Shown here: positions 21,821-28,490 of the stretch, one piece after another
Position numbering within the stretch: the first letter of the stretch is position 1
Layout: the number at the start of each line of letters is the position of its first letter
Assembly: GCA_016713225.1 (NCBI GenBank)
Contig: JADJPO010000010.1
Coordinates: forward strand, 1 to 28,490
DNA length: 28,490 nt
Source: Kineosporiaceae bacterium
GTDB lineage: Bacteria; Actinomycetota; Actinomycetes; Actinomycetales; Kineosporiaceae
Direction: 5' to 3'
The notes under the pieces: model-generated
What the model was told of the DNA's origin: nothing
Databases searched by the model: none
What the model saw: only the letters and a program-made list of their open reading frames with translations
Position numbers and translations under genes: made by a program

Positions 21821-22675
21821 TCAGGGTTTGTCGCCGGTCGCCACCGGGCGGTCGGGGTCTGCGCTCCACTGCGACCACGAGCCGGGGTAGAGCGCGACGT
21901 CCTCGAAGCCGGCGATGGTCAGCGCCACCACCTGATGGGCAGCGGTCACGCCGGACCCGCAGTAGCTGGCCACCGCGACGTCCGGGGCGACGCCGAGGGC
22001 GGCGAACTGGGTGCGCAGCAGCGCGGCAGGCCGGAACCGGCCGTCGGCGTCCATCGCGGTGCCGGTGGGGCAGTTCACCGCACCCGGGATGTGACCGGCC
22101 ACCGGGTCGATGGGCTCGGTCTCGCCGCGGTATCGCTCACCGGCTCGGGCATCGAGCAGGACGTCGAGGGAGTCACCGGCGATCCGAGCCGCCTCGTCGG
22201 CGTCGACGACCGGCAGATGGCCGCTGCTCAGGACGACGTCGCCCGCCGCCCGGGTGACCTCGCCAGTGACCAACTCACCACCGGCGGCCCGCCAGGCGGC
22301 CAGCCCGCCGTCCAGGATCTGCACCCGGTGCAGCCCCGCCCACTGCAGCACCCACCAGGCGCGAGCGGCGGCCATCGACCCGACATCGTCGTAGATCACG
22401 ATGTGACTGGACTGCCGGGTGCCCCAGCGTCGGGCGGCGTCCTGCAGGTCGGCCACCTCGGGCAACGGGTGGCGACCGGCCTGCGCCGAGGGCGGTGCCG
22501 CGAGTTCACGATCGAGGTCGACGTAGACCGCCCCCGGGAGGTGACCCGCCAGATAGTGGTCACGTCCGTGGGGGTCGCCGAGCGCCCACCGGACATCGAG
22601 CAGCACCAGGGGGCGGGTCGGGTCCGGTTCGCTGAGCAGGTCGATGAGGTCAGCGGCGTCGATGGTCACGTCCAC
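21821..22675 (-). CDS. two-domain rhodanese sulfurtransferase (thiosulfate / 3-mercaptopyruvate type)
   Basis: Transfers sulfane sulfur to cyanide or other thiophilic acceptors; cytoplasmic. Two rhodanese domains: residues ~1-135, with Asp (YDDVGSM) where the active Cys would be and therefore structural, and ~150-284, with active-site loop CGSGVT starting at Cys239. CGSGVT is typical of 3-mercaptopyruvate-type enzymes. The frame is open to a GTG at 22717, but the GTG at 22675 (VDVTIDAADLIDLL) fits the domain start and follows a TAGGTT box by 8 nt; an ATG at 22705 is another option. It is divergent from adenosine deaminase with both promoters in a 94-bp gap. Confidence 0.9.
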   Translation of the reverse strand: MDVTIDAADLIDLLSEPDPTRPLVLLDVRWALGDPHGRDHYLAGHLPGAVYVDLDRELAAPPSAQAGRHPLPEVADLQDAARRWGTRQSSHIVIYDDVGSMAAARAWWVLQWAGLHRVQILDGGLAAWRAAGGELVTGEVTRAAGDVVLSSGHLPVVDADEAARIAGDSLDVLLDARAGERYRGETEPIDPVAGHIPGAVNCPTGTAMDADGRFRPAALLRTQFAALGVAPDVAVASYCGSGVTAAHQVVALTIAGFEDVALYPGSWSQWSADPDRPVATGDKP

Positions 22676-22683
22676 GGCCGCCG

Positions 22684-22689
22684 AACCTA
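22684..22689 (-). promoter_or_regulatory. -10 box (TAGGTT) for the sulfurtransferase gene
   Basis: On the minus strand TAGGTT ends 8 nt before the GTG at 22675, and no Shine-Dalgarno is present. This supports the shorter start. Confidence 0.4.
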
Positions 22690-22757
22690 TCAGGGCACGC
22701 TCCATGCTCCTCGGCACGCCGGGGGCGAGCTGACGAGAGCGGCGGCTGCGGCGTGAC

Positions 22758-22763
22758 TAGAGT
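22758..22763 (+). promoter_or_regulatory. -10 box (TAGAGT) for adenosine deaminase, leaderless type
   Basis: TAGAGT ends 6 nt before the ATG at 22770. There is no Shine-Dalgarno, so transcription probably starts at the initiation codon. Confidence 0.5.
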
Positions 22764-22769
22764 CGACGG

Positions 22770-23870
22770 ATGACCAGTTCCGAGGTAGTGGCGTCGGCTC
22801 CGAAGGTCCTGTTGCACGACCATCTGGACGGCGGGCTGCGCGCCGAGACGGTGTTCGAGCTGGCCGGCGAGATCGGGCATCGGTTGCCGGCCGGTGACCC
22901 TGCGTCCCTCGATGCCTGGTTCCGGGCGGCCGCCGATTCGGGGTCGCTGGTCAGCTATCTGGAGACCTTCGCGCACACCGTGGCGGTGATGCAGACCCGA
23001 GACCATCTGGTGCGGGTGGCCCGGGAGTGCGCCCTCGATCTGGCCGAGGACGGCGTGATCTACGCCGAGGTGCGCTATGCCCCCGAACAGCACCTCGAGC
23101 AGGGGCTGACCCTGGACGAGGTGGTGGACGCCGTCCAGGAGGGGTTCGCCGCGGGCAGCGCCGAGGCCGCGGAGCGCGGCATCCCGATCCGAGTGGGCAC
23201 GCTGATCACGGCGATGCGGCATGCCGCGAGAGCAGTCGAGATCGCCGAACTCGCTGTGCGGCATCGGGATTCGGGAGTCGTGGGCTTCGACATCGCCGGC
23301 GCCGAGGCGGGCTTCCCGCCGTCGCGTCATCTGGACGCCTTCGAGTACCTGCACCGCGAGAACTTCCACGTCACGATCCACGCGGGGGAGGCGTTCGGGC
23401 TGCCGAGCATCTGGGAGGCGGTGCAGGTGTGCGGCACCGATCGGCTCGGTCACGGCGTGCGCATCATGGACGACATCACGCGTCACCCCGGCCTGGACCG
23501 TCGGGGTCGGCCGAACGTGACGCTGGGTCGGCTCGCCGCGTGGGTGCGCGACCAGCGGATCCCGCTGGAGATGTGCCCGTCGAGCAATGTGCAGACCGGG
23601 GCCGCGAAGAACATCGCCGAACACCCGATCACGCTGCTGAAGAACCTGCGCTACCGGGTCACGGTGAACACCGACAACCGGCTGATGTCCGGCACCTCGA
23701 TGAGCCGTGAGATGACGTTGCTGGTCGAGCAGGCGGGCTGGACCCTGGCCGACCTGCGTTGGGTGACGATCAACGCGCTCAAGAGTGCGTTCATCCCGTT
23801 CGACGACCGGCTCGCGCTGATCGAGGAGGTCGTCAAGCCGCGCTACGCGGCGCTCGGCGCCGCGCCCTGA
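22770..23870 (+). CDS. add: adenosine deaminase
   Basis: Converts adenosine and deoxyadenosine to inosine and deoxyinosine; a zinc TIM-barrel enzyme, cytoplasmic, 366 aa. Metal and catalytic residues: HDHLDGGLR (His16, His18), IHAGEAFG (His204, Glu207), RLGHG (His228) and VNTDNRLMSG (Asp302). Animal enzymes have Asp-Asp at this last site; here the second is Asn303, a form I recall as common in actinobacterial homologues, so activity is still expected. It is a single gene with its own leaderless-type promoter, 2.1 kb from the nucleoside import operon whose purine nucleosides it could process. It converges with the slipin gene. Confidence 0.95.
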   Translation: MTSSEVVASAPKVLLHDHLDGGLRAETVFELAGEIGHRLPAGDPASLDAWFRAAADSGSLVSYLETFAHTVAVMQTRDHLVRVARECALDLAEDGVIYAEVRYAPEQHLEQGLTLDEVVDAVQEGFAAGSAEAAERGIPIRVGTLITAMRHAARAVEIAELAVRHRDSGVVGFDIAGAEAGFPPSRHLDAFEYLHRENFHVTIHAGEAFGLPSIWEAVQVCGTDRLGHGVRIMDDITRHPGLDRRGRPNVTLGRLAAWVRDQRIPLEMCPSSNVQTGAAKNIAEHPITLLKNLRYRVTVNTDNRLMSGTSMSREMTLLVEQAGWTLADLRWVTINALKSAFIPFDDRLALIEEVVKPRYAALGAAP

Positions 23871-23905
23871 CCTCAGGAACCAGCCCCCCTCGGCGTGGGC
23901 TGCGC

Positions 23906-24733
23906 TCACACGTGAGCCGGGACGCCGAGCATCGCAGGGGTCAGCTCGACCGATGACTCGGCGGCAGCCTCGGTGGTGGAGCCGGCTCGGTCGAAGAACC
24001 GCAACAGCTCGACGGGGAACGGCATGACGAGCGTGCTGTTCTTCTCGGCCGCGACGTCGACGACGGTCTGCAGCAACCGCAGCTGAAGCGCCCCGGGGGT
24101 GTCGCCCATCGCGCGGGCGGCCTGGGCCAGCTTGGTGGAGGCCTGGAACTCGCCGTCGGCGGCGATGACCCGGGCCCGGCGTTCGCGCTCGGCCTCGGCC
24201 TGGCGCGACATCGACCGCTTCATGCCCTCGGGCAACGCGACGTCCTTGACCTCGACCCGTTCGATGTGAAGGCCCCACGGTTCCTCGGTGGGGGCGTCGA
24301 TGACGGCCTTCAACTCGGCGTTGATGCTCTCGCGATCCGAGAGCAGGGTGTCGAGATCGACTCGGCCGATGACCGCGCGGAGCGAGGTCTGGGCCACCTG
24401 TGAGACGGCCATGGGGTAGTTCTGCACGTTGATGATGGCCTTGACCGGGTCGATCACCCGGTAGTAGACGACCGCGTCGACGGTCAGCGTCACGTTGTCG
24501 CGAGTGATCGCGCCCTGGGCCGGGATGCCCATCACGACGGTCTGCATCGACACCTTGGTCATGCGATCGGCGATCGGCACGATGAGCTGCAGTCCGGGGC
24601 CGCGCTGGTGTTCTTGGAGGCGACCGAATCTCAGCACGATGCCGCGTTCGTATTGCTGGACCATCCGCACACTGGCGGCCAGCAGCCACAGCGCGAGGAC
24701 GAGGATGACGGCGAGGGGAACGAAGACGTTCAT
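23906..24733 (-). CDS. slipin / SPFH (band 7) family membrane protein
   Basis: A 275-aa stomatin-like protein. An N-terminal hydrophobic segment (residues ~4-24, VPLAVILVLALWLLAASV) anchors it; the SPFH domain follows with VQQYERGIVLRFGRLQ, GPGLQLIVPIAD, VTLTVDAVVYYRVIDPVKAI, SQTSLRAVIGRVDLD-like sequence, LLSDRESIN and WGLHIERVEVKDVALPE. A helical stretch with RQAEAERERRARVIAADGE (~180-200) is the usual coiled-coil start. Members scaffold membrane microdomains. The NfeD-type partner often beside slipins is not present here. GAGGA 6 nt before the ATG serves as ribosome site. It may be read from the upstream polyphosphate kinase gene through two small hairpins. Confidence 0.9.
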   Translation of the reverse strand: MNVFVPLAVILVLALWLLAASVRMVQQYERGIVLRFGRLQEHQRGPGLQLIVPIADRMTKVSMQTVVMGIPAQGAITRDNVTLTVDAVVYYRVIDPVKAIINVQNYPMAVSQVAQTSLRAVIGRVDLDTLLSDRESINAELKAVIDAPTEEPWGLHIERVEVKDVALPEGMKRSMSRQAEAERERRARVIAADGEFQASTKLAQAARAMGDTPGALQLRLLQTVVDVAAEKNSTLVMPFPVELLRFFDRAGSTTEAAAESSVELTPAMLGVPAHV

Positions 24734-24747
24734 GGCTTGTCCTCAGG

Positions 24748-24780
24748 GCTTGCTCGAAGCAAGCGTCCCGCGAGCGCGGG
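24748..24780 (-). terminator. two small adjacent hairpins between polyphosphate kinase and slipin genes
   Basis: GCTTGCT/AGCAAGC (24748-24764, 3-nt loop) lies next to CCCGC/GCGGG (24767-24780, 4-nt loop). They lie in the 117-bp gap after the polyphosphate kinase stop and could end or attenuate its transcript. There is no T-run. Confidence 0.4.
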
Positions 24781-24850
24781 GCGCTGGACACCAGGGTCCG
24801 GAGCGCCACTGCTCACCCTACGCGCTCCCTGGCCGAGCGCAGCGTGGACG

Positions 24851-25747
24851 TCAGTCGCCGGTGGTGTGTTTGGCCCGGGCGGCGATCGCCGGGTCGGGCG
24901 GGTAGACGATCGCGGGATCCTTTCCCTCGTAATCGAACTGGTCCAGGAAGACGCGCATCGCGTTCAGGCGGGCGCGCTTCTTGTCGTTGCTCTTGATGGT
25001 CAGCCAGGGCGCGTGCTTCTTGTCGGTGTGGTCGAACATCGCCTGCTTCGCCGCGGTGTAGTCCTCCCAGCGGTCCAGGCTCTCCAGGTCCATCGGCGAC
25101 AGCTTCCAGCGTCGCACCGGGTCGATCTGGCGGATGGCGAAGCGGGTGCGTTGTTCCTGCTGGGTCACCGAGAACCAGAGCTTGGTGACCGTCGTGCCGG
25201 ACTCGACGAGCATCCGCTCGAAGGCCGGGGCCTGGCGCATGAAGGTCGCGTACTGCTCGTCGGAACAGAACCCCATCACCCGCTCGACCCCGGCCCGGTT
25301 GTACCAGGACCGGTCGAACAGCACGATCTCGCCGGCGGTCGGCAGGTGCTGGATATAGCGCTGGAAGTACCACTGGCCCGCCTCGCTGGAGGTGGGCTTG
25401 GTGAGCGCCACCACGCGCGCGGCCCGGGGGTTGAGGTGCTCCATGAAGCGTTTGATCGTGCCGCCCTTGCCCGCGGCATCCCGGCCCTCGAAGACGAGCA
25501 CGTGCTTGGCACCGACGTCCTGTGTCCAGTACTGGAACTGCAGGAGCTGGGTCTGCAACTGGTACTTGTCGTCCTCGTAGGTCTCCCGTTCCAGCAACTC
25601 GTCATACGGATAGTCCTCGCGCCAGGTCTCGACCGCCCGGCCGTCGGGGGCGATCAGGGTCGGATCCTCGCCCTTGCTGCCCTGCACCGTGTAGCCCTGG
25701 GCGCGCAACGTGTCGATGTACTCGCGGAGGCCCATCTTCTGCGTCAT
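24851..25747 (-). CDS. ppk2: polyphosphate kinase 2
   Basis: Uses polyphosphate to phosphorylate nucleotides (GDP/ADP to GTP/ATP), or the reverse. 298 aa, a single P-loop kinase domain of class I size. Motifs: Walker A GRDAAGKGG (88-96, Lys94), Walker B IVLFDRSW (Asp145), lid RSWYNRAGVERVMGF, and the PPK2 end region RRWKLSPMDLESLDRWEDYT and HAPWLTIKSNDKKRARLNAMR. The ATG at 25747 is chosen because MTQKMGLREYIDTLR begins the recognisable protein; the frame stays open far upstream only as shadow of the glycyl radical gene. It is divergent from that gene. A nucleotide-energy role would suit a nucleoside-salvage neighbourhood, but this is inference. Confidence 0.94.
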   Translation of the reverse strand: MTQKMGLREYIDTLRAQGYTVQGSKGEDPTLIAPDGRAVETWREDYPYDELLERETYEDDKYQLQTQLLQFQYWTQDVGAKHVLVFEGRDAAGKGGTIKRFMEHLNPRAARVVALTKPTSSEAGQWYFQRYIQHLPTAGEIVLFDRSWYNRAGVERVMGFCSDEQYATFMRQAPAFERMLVESGTTVTKLWFSVTQQEQRTRFAIRQIDPVRRWKLSPMDLESLDRWEDYTAAKQAMFDHTDKKHAPWLTIKSNDKKRARLNAMRVFLDQFDYEGKDPAIVYPPDPAIAARAKHTTGD

Positions 25748-25825
25748 GCCCCCATTCCATCGCACCGCGTCGTGGGCGCGCGGAGAGGCGGTCCGCTGAC
25801 GCTCCGTGTCGGCAGATGTGACGGA

Positions 25826-25897
25826 TGACAACGTGTGACCCCCGCGACCTTGAACCCCGTTCACTCGGGGAGGAACACGCCTAGCCTTGACAACGTG
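25826..25897. repeat. 10-bp direct repeat flanking the yjjI-type promoter
   Basis: TGACAACGTG occurs at 25826-25835 and again at 25888-25897, the second copy covering the predicted transcript start and GTG initiation codon. The spacing of 62 bp is near six helical turns. A regulatory role is possible. Confidence 0.4.
25882..25887 (+). promoter_or_regulatory. -10 box (TAGCCT) for the glycyl radical enzyme gene, leaderless type
   Basis: TAGCCT ends 7 nt before the GTG at 25895, and no Shine-Dalgarno precedes that GTG. This favours GTG 25895 over ATG 25901 and over the upstream GTG at 25835. No clear FNR or CRP palindrome was seen in the 147-bp divergent region. Confidence 0.5.
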
Positions 25898-27433
25898 AAC
25901 ATGTCCGAGTTCGAGACGCAGGTCCGGGCGTGCCTGGCTGATCCGGGGTTGACCTACCGGCAGCGCGTGCAGGCGCTGGCGATGCTGGCCGAGAACGCCG
26001 TCGAACCCCCTGTGGTCAGTGAGGCCTGTTGCCTGGCGCAGGCCAAGGGCGTGATCCACGACATGGGTGAGGGCAATGCCCCGTACCGGCCGCGCTACGT
26101 GCTGCCCGACTATGCGGCCGCGCTCGCCCGGGGCAGCGCCCATCTCGAGCTCGAGGCGCCGACCACGCTGGACGACGCGTTGACCTTCTTGCTGGCGATG
26201 TACGCCGGCGTGCCCTCGATCACGGGCTACCCGGTCTATCTGGGTGATCTCGACCGGCTGCTCGAGCCGTTCGTCGGGTCGGCCGAGCACGGGGTGAGCG
26301 ACGAGGCGCTGGACGCCGCGTTGACCCGGTTCTGGCGGCTGATCGACCGCACCATGCCGGACGCCTTCGTGCACGCCAACCTCGGCCCGGACGACGGCCG
26401 CGTCGTCCGCTCGCTGTTGCGGGTCGATCGGGCGCTGCGCCAGGTGGTGCCGAACCTGACGCTGCGGGTCGACCCCGACAGCACCCCGGACGATCTGCTG
26501 CGCGAGGCCGTGCTCACCACCTGCGCCGACGGCAAGCCGCACTACGTGAACGACCCCATGATGCGCGCCGACCTGGGCGAGGCCTACGGCGTGGTGAGCT
26601 GCTACAACAGCCTGCCGCGCGGTGGCGGCGCCCACACCCTGGTGCGCCTCGACGTCTCCGCCAGCGTGCGCTTCGCGGGCGTGGGTCTGCACGAGTGGCT
26701 GGACGACGTGCTGCCGCGCCACGTCGCGCTCACCGCCGAGTTGATGGCCGCTCGAATCCGTCACCTGGTCGAGCAGACCGGCTTCTACGACCACGACTGG
26801 CTGGCCCGCGAGGGGCTGATCGCGCGCGACCGGTTCACCGCCATGTTCGGCTTCTACGGCATCGCCGAGGCGGTGGAACTGTTGGGCGTGGGACGCTACG
26901 GGCACGAGGAGCCGGCCACGGCGCTGGGTCATCGCATCGTGGCGCGGTTGGCCGAGTTGGTGGCCGCCACGCCGATGCCCTACTGCGAGGCCACGGGTGG
27001 GCATGCCCTGCTGCACGCCCAGTCGGGCATCGACTCCGACTTCGGGGTGACGGCCGGTGCCCGCATCCCGGTGGGGAGTGAACCGCCTCTCTACCATCAC
27101 ATTCGGGCCGTTGCGCCCAATCATCGGCACGTGCCGGCGGGGATCAGTGACATCTTCCGGTTCGAGCCGACGGTGCAGTCGAACCCGGACGCCGTGGTCG
27201 CCGTCCTACGGGGGGCCTTCGCCGAGGGAATGCGTGATGTGACCTTCGACGTGGTCGGCAACGGCTTCGTGCGGATCACCGGGTTCCTGGTGCGCGAGAA
27301 GGACGTCGCGGGTATCGCCCAGGACGGGCGGGCGCGGCACGCCAGCTCGTTCCTGGGTGCGGGCAGCATGGCGAACCAACGGCTGGCCGAGCGCGTGGTC
27401 AAGCCGGCACCGATCGGCGACGGGGTGAGGTGA
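25895..27433 (+). CDS. yjjI: YjjI-family glycyl radical enzyme
   Basis: An oxygen-sensitive radical enzyme of unknown reaction, 512 aa, near the ~516 aa of E. coli YjjI. Visible parts: helical N-terminus (FETQVRACLADPGLTYRQRVQALAML), a barrel region with FLLAMYAGVPSITGYPVYLGDLDRLLEPF, the thiyl-radical loop VVSCYNSLPRGGGAHTLVR with a single Cys at 236, FGFYGIAEAVELLG, and the glycyl loop VRITGFLVRE with Gly463. This is RITGF where many glycyl radical enzymes have RVxGY. About 49 residues follow the glycine. GTG 25895 is chosen from the TAGCCT box. Its stop overlaps the activase start by 4 nt (GTGA), so the two are coupled. One Cys, not the Cys-Cys of pyruvate formate-lyase, argues against that activity. 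Substrate unknown. Confidence 0.85.
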   Translation: MNMSEFETQVRACLADPGLTYRQRVQALAMLAENAVEPPVVSEACCLAQAKGVIHDMGEGNAPYRPRYVLPDYAAALARGSAHLELEAPTTLDDALTFLLAMYAGVPSITGYPVYLGDLDRLLEPFVGSAEHGVSDEALDAALTRFWRLIDRTMPDAFVHANLGPDDGRVVRSLLRVDRALRQVVPNLTLRVDPDSTPDDLLREAVLTTCADGKPHYVNDPMMRADLGEAYGVVSCYNSLPRGGGAHTLVRLDVSASVRFAGVGLHEWLDDVLPRHVALTAELMAARIRHLVEQTGFYDHDWLAREGLIARDRFTAMFGFYGIAEAVELLGVGRYGHEEPATALGHRIVARLAELVAATPMPYCEATGGHALLHAQSGIDSDFGVTAGARIPVGSEPPLYHHIRAVAPNHRHVPAGISDIFRFEPTVQSNPDAVVAVLRGAFAEGMRDVTFDVVGNGFVRITGFLVREKDVAGIAQDGRARHASSFLGAGSMANQRLAERVVKPAPIGDGVR

Positions 27434-28173
27434 TGACGCTCGATTCCGCAGTGCAGGCGACGGGCCGAGTGGCCGGCACGGTGCCCTTCTCGGCTGTCGA
27501 CGGCACCGGTAGCCGGTATGTCATCTTCTTGCAGGGGTGTGGTTTCGACTGTCTCACCTGCCACAACCCGGCCACGATCCCGTTGCAGCCCAAGGGAATG
27601 GAGCTGGTCAGCGTCCGTTCGGTGATCGCTCCCGTGATCGAGGCAGCGTCGTTCCTGACCGGTGTGACGATCACCGGCGGCGAGCCGACCGTGCAGCCGG
27701 ACTTCCTCGAGGCGTTGCTGGTGGCGTTGGCCGAGCACCCGGCGACGGCGCACCTGACGAGGTTCGTCGACAGCAACGGGGACGCCTCGGCCGAGGTCTG
27801 GGAACGACTCATCCCGCTGGTGGACGGGGTGATGCTCGACGTCAAGGTGCTCGACCCGGAACGGCACGTCGTCCTGACCGGCATGGGTAACCGCCGGGTC
27901 CTCGAAGCGGCCACCCGGCTCGCGGCGAAGGGCGTGCTGATCGAGGTGCGGCTGATGCTGGTGCCCGGGATCAACGACGCGGACGACGATCTCACCCGCA
28001 CGGCGCACTGGTTGCTCTCGCTCGATCCCGAGATCCGGCTTCGGGTCAACGCCTACCGGCGGCACGGTACCCGGGCGTGCGCCCGGCACCTGCTCGAGGT
28101 GACCAACGCCGACCGTGCTCGGTACCACGAGGTGCTGACGGCGGCAGGGGTGCGCAACCTGACGATCGGCTGA
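27430..28173 (+). CDS. yjjW: YjjW-type glycyl radical enzyme activase (radical SAM)
   Basis: Generates the glycyl radical on the upstream enzyme using S-adenosylmethionine and a [4Fe-4S] cluster. It is 247 aa from GTG 27430, overlapping the yjjI stop; the ATG at 27433 is equally possible. The cluster motif CGFDCLTC is CX3CX2C at Cys37, Cys41 and Cys44, followed by HNP. The SAM-binding GGE motif is ITGGEPTVQPDF, and DSNGD, LDVKVLDPERH and LMLVPGIND match activase segments. No additional ferredoxin-like Cys clusters follow the CX3CX2C, so it is a short form like pyruvate formate-lyase activase. It converges on the partial kinase-like gene, 13 bp between ends. Confidence 0.87.
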   Translation: MMTLDSAVQATGRVAGTVPFSAVDGTGSRYVIFLQGCGFDCLTCHNPATIPLQPKGMELVSVRSVIAPVIEAASFLTGVTITGGEPTVQPDFLEALLVALAEHPATAHLTRFVDSNGDASAEVWERLIPLVDGVMLDVKVLDPERHVVLTGMGNRRVLEAATRLAAKGVLIEVRLMLVPGINDADDDLTRTAHWLLSLDPEIRLRVNAYRRHGTRACARHLLEVTNADRARYHEVLTAAGVRNLTIG

Positions 28174-28186
28174 GACAGCGATGGAT

Positions 28187-28490
28187 TCAGGCGCCCAGTG
28201 AGCGCAAGGCCTGTTCGGCCCGGGCGATGCTCACCGGTCGGCAGCCCGATTCGATCCAGTGTCTGATCAGTCGTGCCTCACCGAGGGCGAGTCCGAAGCC
28301 TCTGCGCAGCAAGGTGATCGGTGGTTTGCGTGACTCGGACAGGTCGCGCAGCAGTCGTCGGGCGAAGGTGACCGCCGGGTGAAGTTGCAGGCACAGGGCA
28401 TCGGCCAGCACGCCGCGCTCTCGGACGACGTGCACCAGCTCGGCGGCGAAGATGCCCTCGGCGACGAACAGGCCGGCACCGGCGAGGTCG
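28187..28490 (-). CDS. C-terminal part of a P-loop uridine-kinase-like protein (truncated by window edge)
   Basis: The frame is open from the window end to the stop at 28187, about 100 residues. Visible order: DLAGAGLFVAEGIFAAELV, a Walker-B-like strand followed by EGIFA as in uridine kinase/phosphoribulokinase folds; ADALCLQL; TFARRLLRDLSESRKPP; LLRRGFGLALGEARLIRHWIESGC. This arrangement resembles actinobacterial proteins annotated as uridine kinase or P-loop ATPase. The Walker A is outside the window, so the call is tentative. The GTG at 28435 is probably internal. If correct, it would phosphorylate uridine or cytidine and add to the nucleoside theme. It ends 13 bp from yjjW, convergent. 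Confidence 0.5.
   Translation of the reverse strand, partial: DLAGAGLFVAEGIFAAELVHVVRERGVLADALCLQLHPAVTFARRLLRDLSESRKPPITLLRRGFGLALGEARLIRHWIESGCRPVSIARAEQALRSLGA

Noticed and set aside
23667..23681. TDN instead of TDD in adenosine deaminase as loss of function
   Set aside because: The zinc-binding Asp302 and all His/Glu residues are kept, and the Asn form is common in bacterial relatives as far as I recall.
25748..27130. Apparent N-terminal extension of polyphosphate kinase 2
   Set aside because: Antisense to the glycyl radical enzyme gene, rich in His/Gln/Arg low-complexity shadow sequence; PPK2 begins naturally at 25747.
1..28490. tRNA or rRNA genes, insertion sequences, CRISPR arrays, phage genes or frameshifted pseudogenes
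   Set aside because: Gaps are short and hold only promoters, hairpins and repeats; no cloverleaf, transposase, regular spacer array or broken gene was seen.

Overview
The window is high-GC DNA with strong G/C third-position bias. It uses GTG and TTG starts, TAnnnT -10 boxes, and a probable F420-dependent luciferase-like oxidoreductase. Together these point to an actinobacterium (Actinomycetota); nothing seen fixes the genus. No tRNA, rRNA, insertion sequence, phage gene or CRISPR array was seen. Genes are tightly packed and no gene-free stretch reaches 300 bases.

Left part (1-12.9 kb). A 5'-truncated GH36 alpha-galactosidase faces a LysR-type regulator across a nested inverted repeat. A small unknown gene follows. 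Next comes a translationally coupled run: tryptophanyl-tRNA synthetase, a 2'-5' RNA ligase-like protein and a YihY/BrkB membrane protein. The last of these overlaps the end of a convergent D,D-carboxypeptidase gene by 71 bp. That gene is divergent, with only 18 bp between start codons, from a mannose-1-phosphate guanylyltransferase. Then come an unrecognised 461-aa protein, a methylmalonyl-CoA-mutase-type large subunit without its cobalamin-binding partner nearby, and an M20 amidohydrolase.

Middle (13.0-20.7 kb). This is a nucleoside uptake and catabolism operon: a BMP/PnrA-type lipoprotein, a strong hairpin, a double-domain ATPase, two permeases, cytidine deaminase, thymidine phosphorylase, and two consecutive DUF202 membrane proteins.

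Right part (20.8-28.5 kb). An LLM-class oxidoreductase, a two-domain rhodanese sulfurtransferase (opposite strand), adenosine deaminase, then on the opposite strand a slipin/SPFH protein and polyphosphate kinase 2. A coupled pair follows: a YjjI-type glycyl radical enzyme and its radical SAM activase. A partial P-loop (uridine-kinase-like) gene runs off the right edge.

The most interesting reading is that the YjjI/YjjW-type pair sits in the same neighbourhood as nucleoside import, deaminases, thymidine phosphorylase and a possible nucleoside kinase. In E. coli, yjjI/yjjW are the direct neighbours of the deo nucleoside-catabolism operon. A recurring association in such distant bacteria suggests the glycyl radical enzyme acts on something derived from nucleosides or pentoses when oxygen is scarce. 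Two further patterns recur: TAnnnT boxes 6-8 nt before starts that lack a Shine-Dalgarno (probable leaderless transcripts), and three intergenic palindromes that share a TGATCA core.
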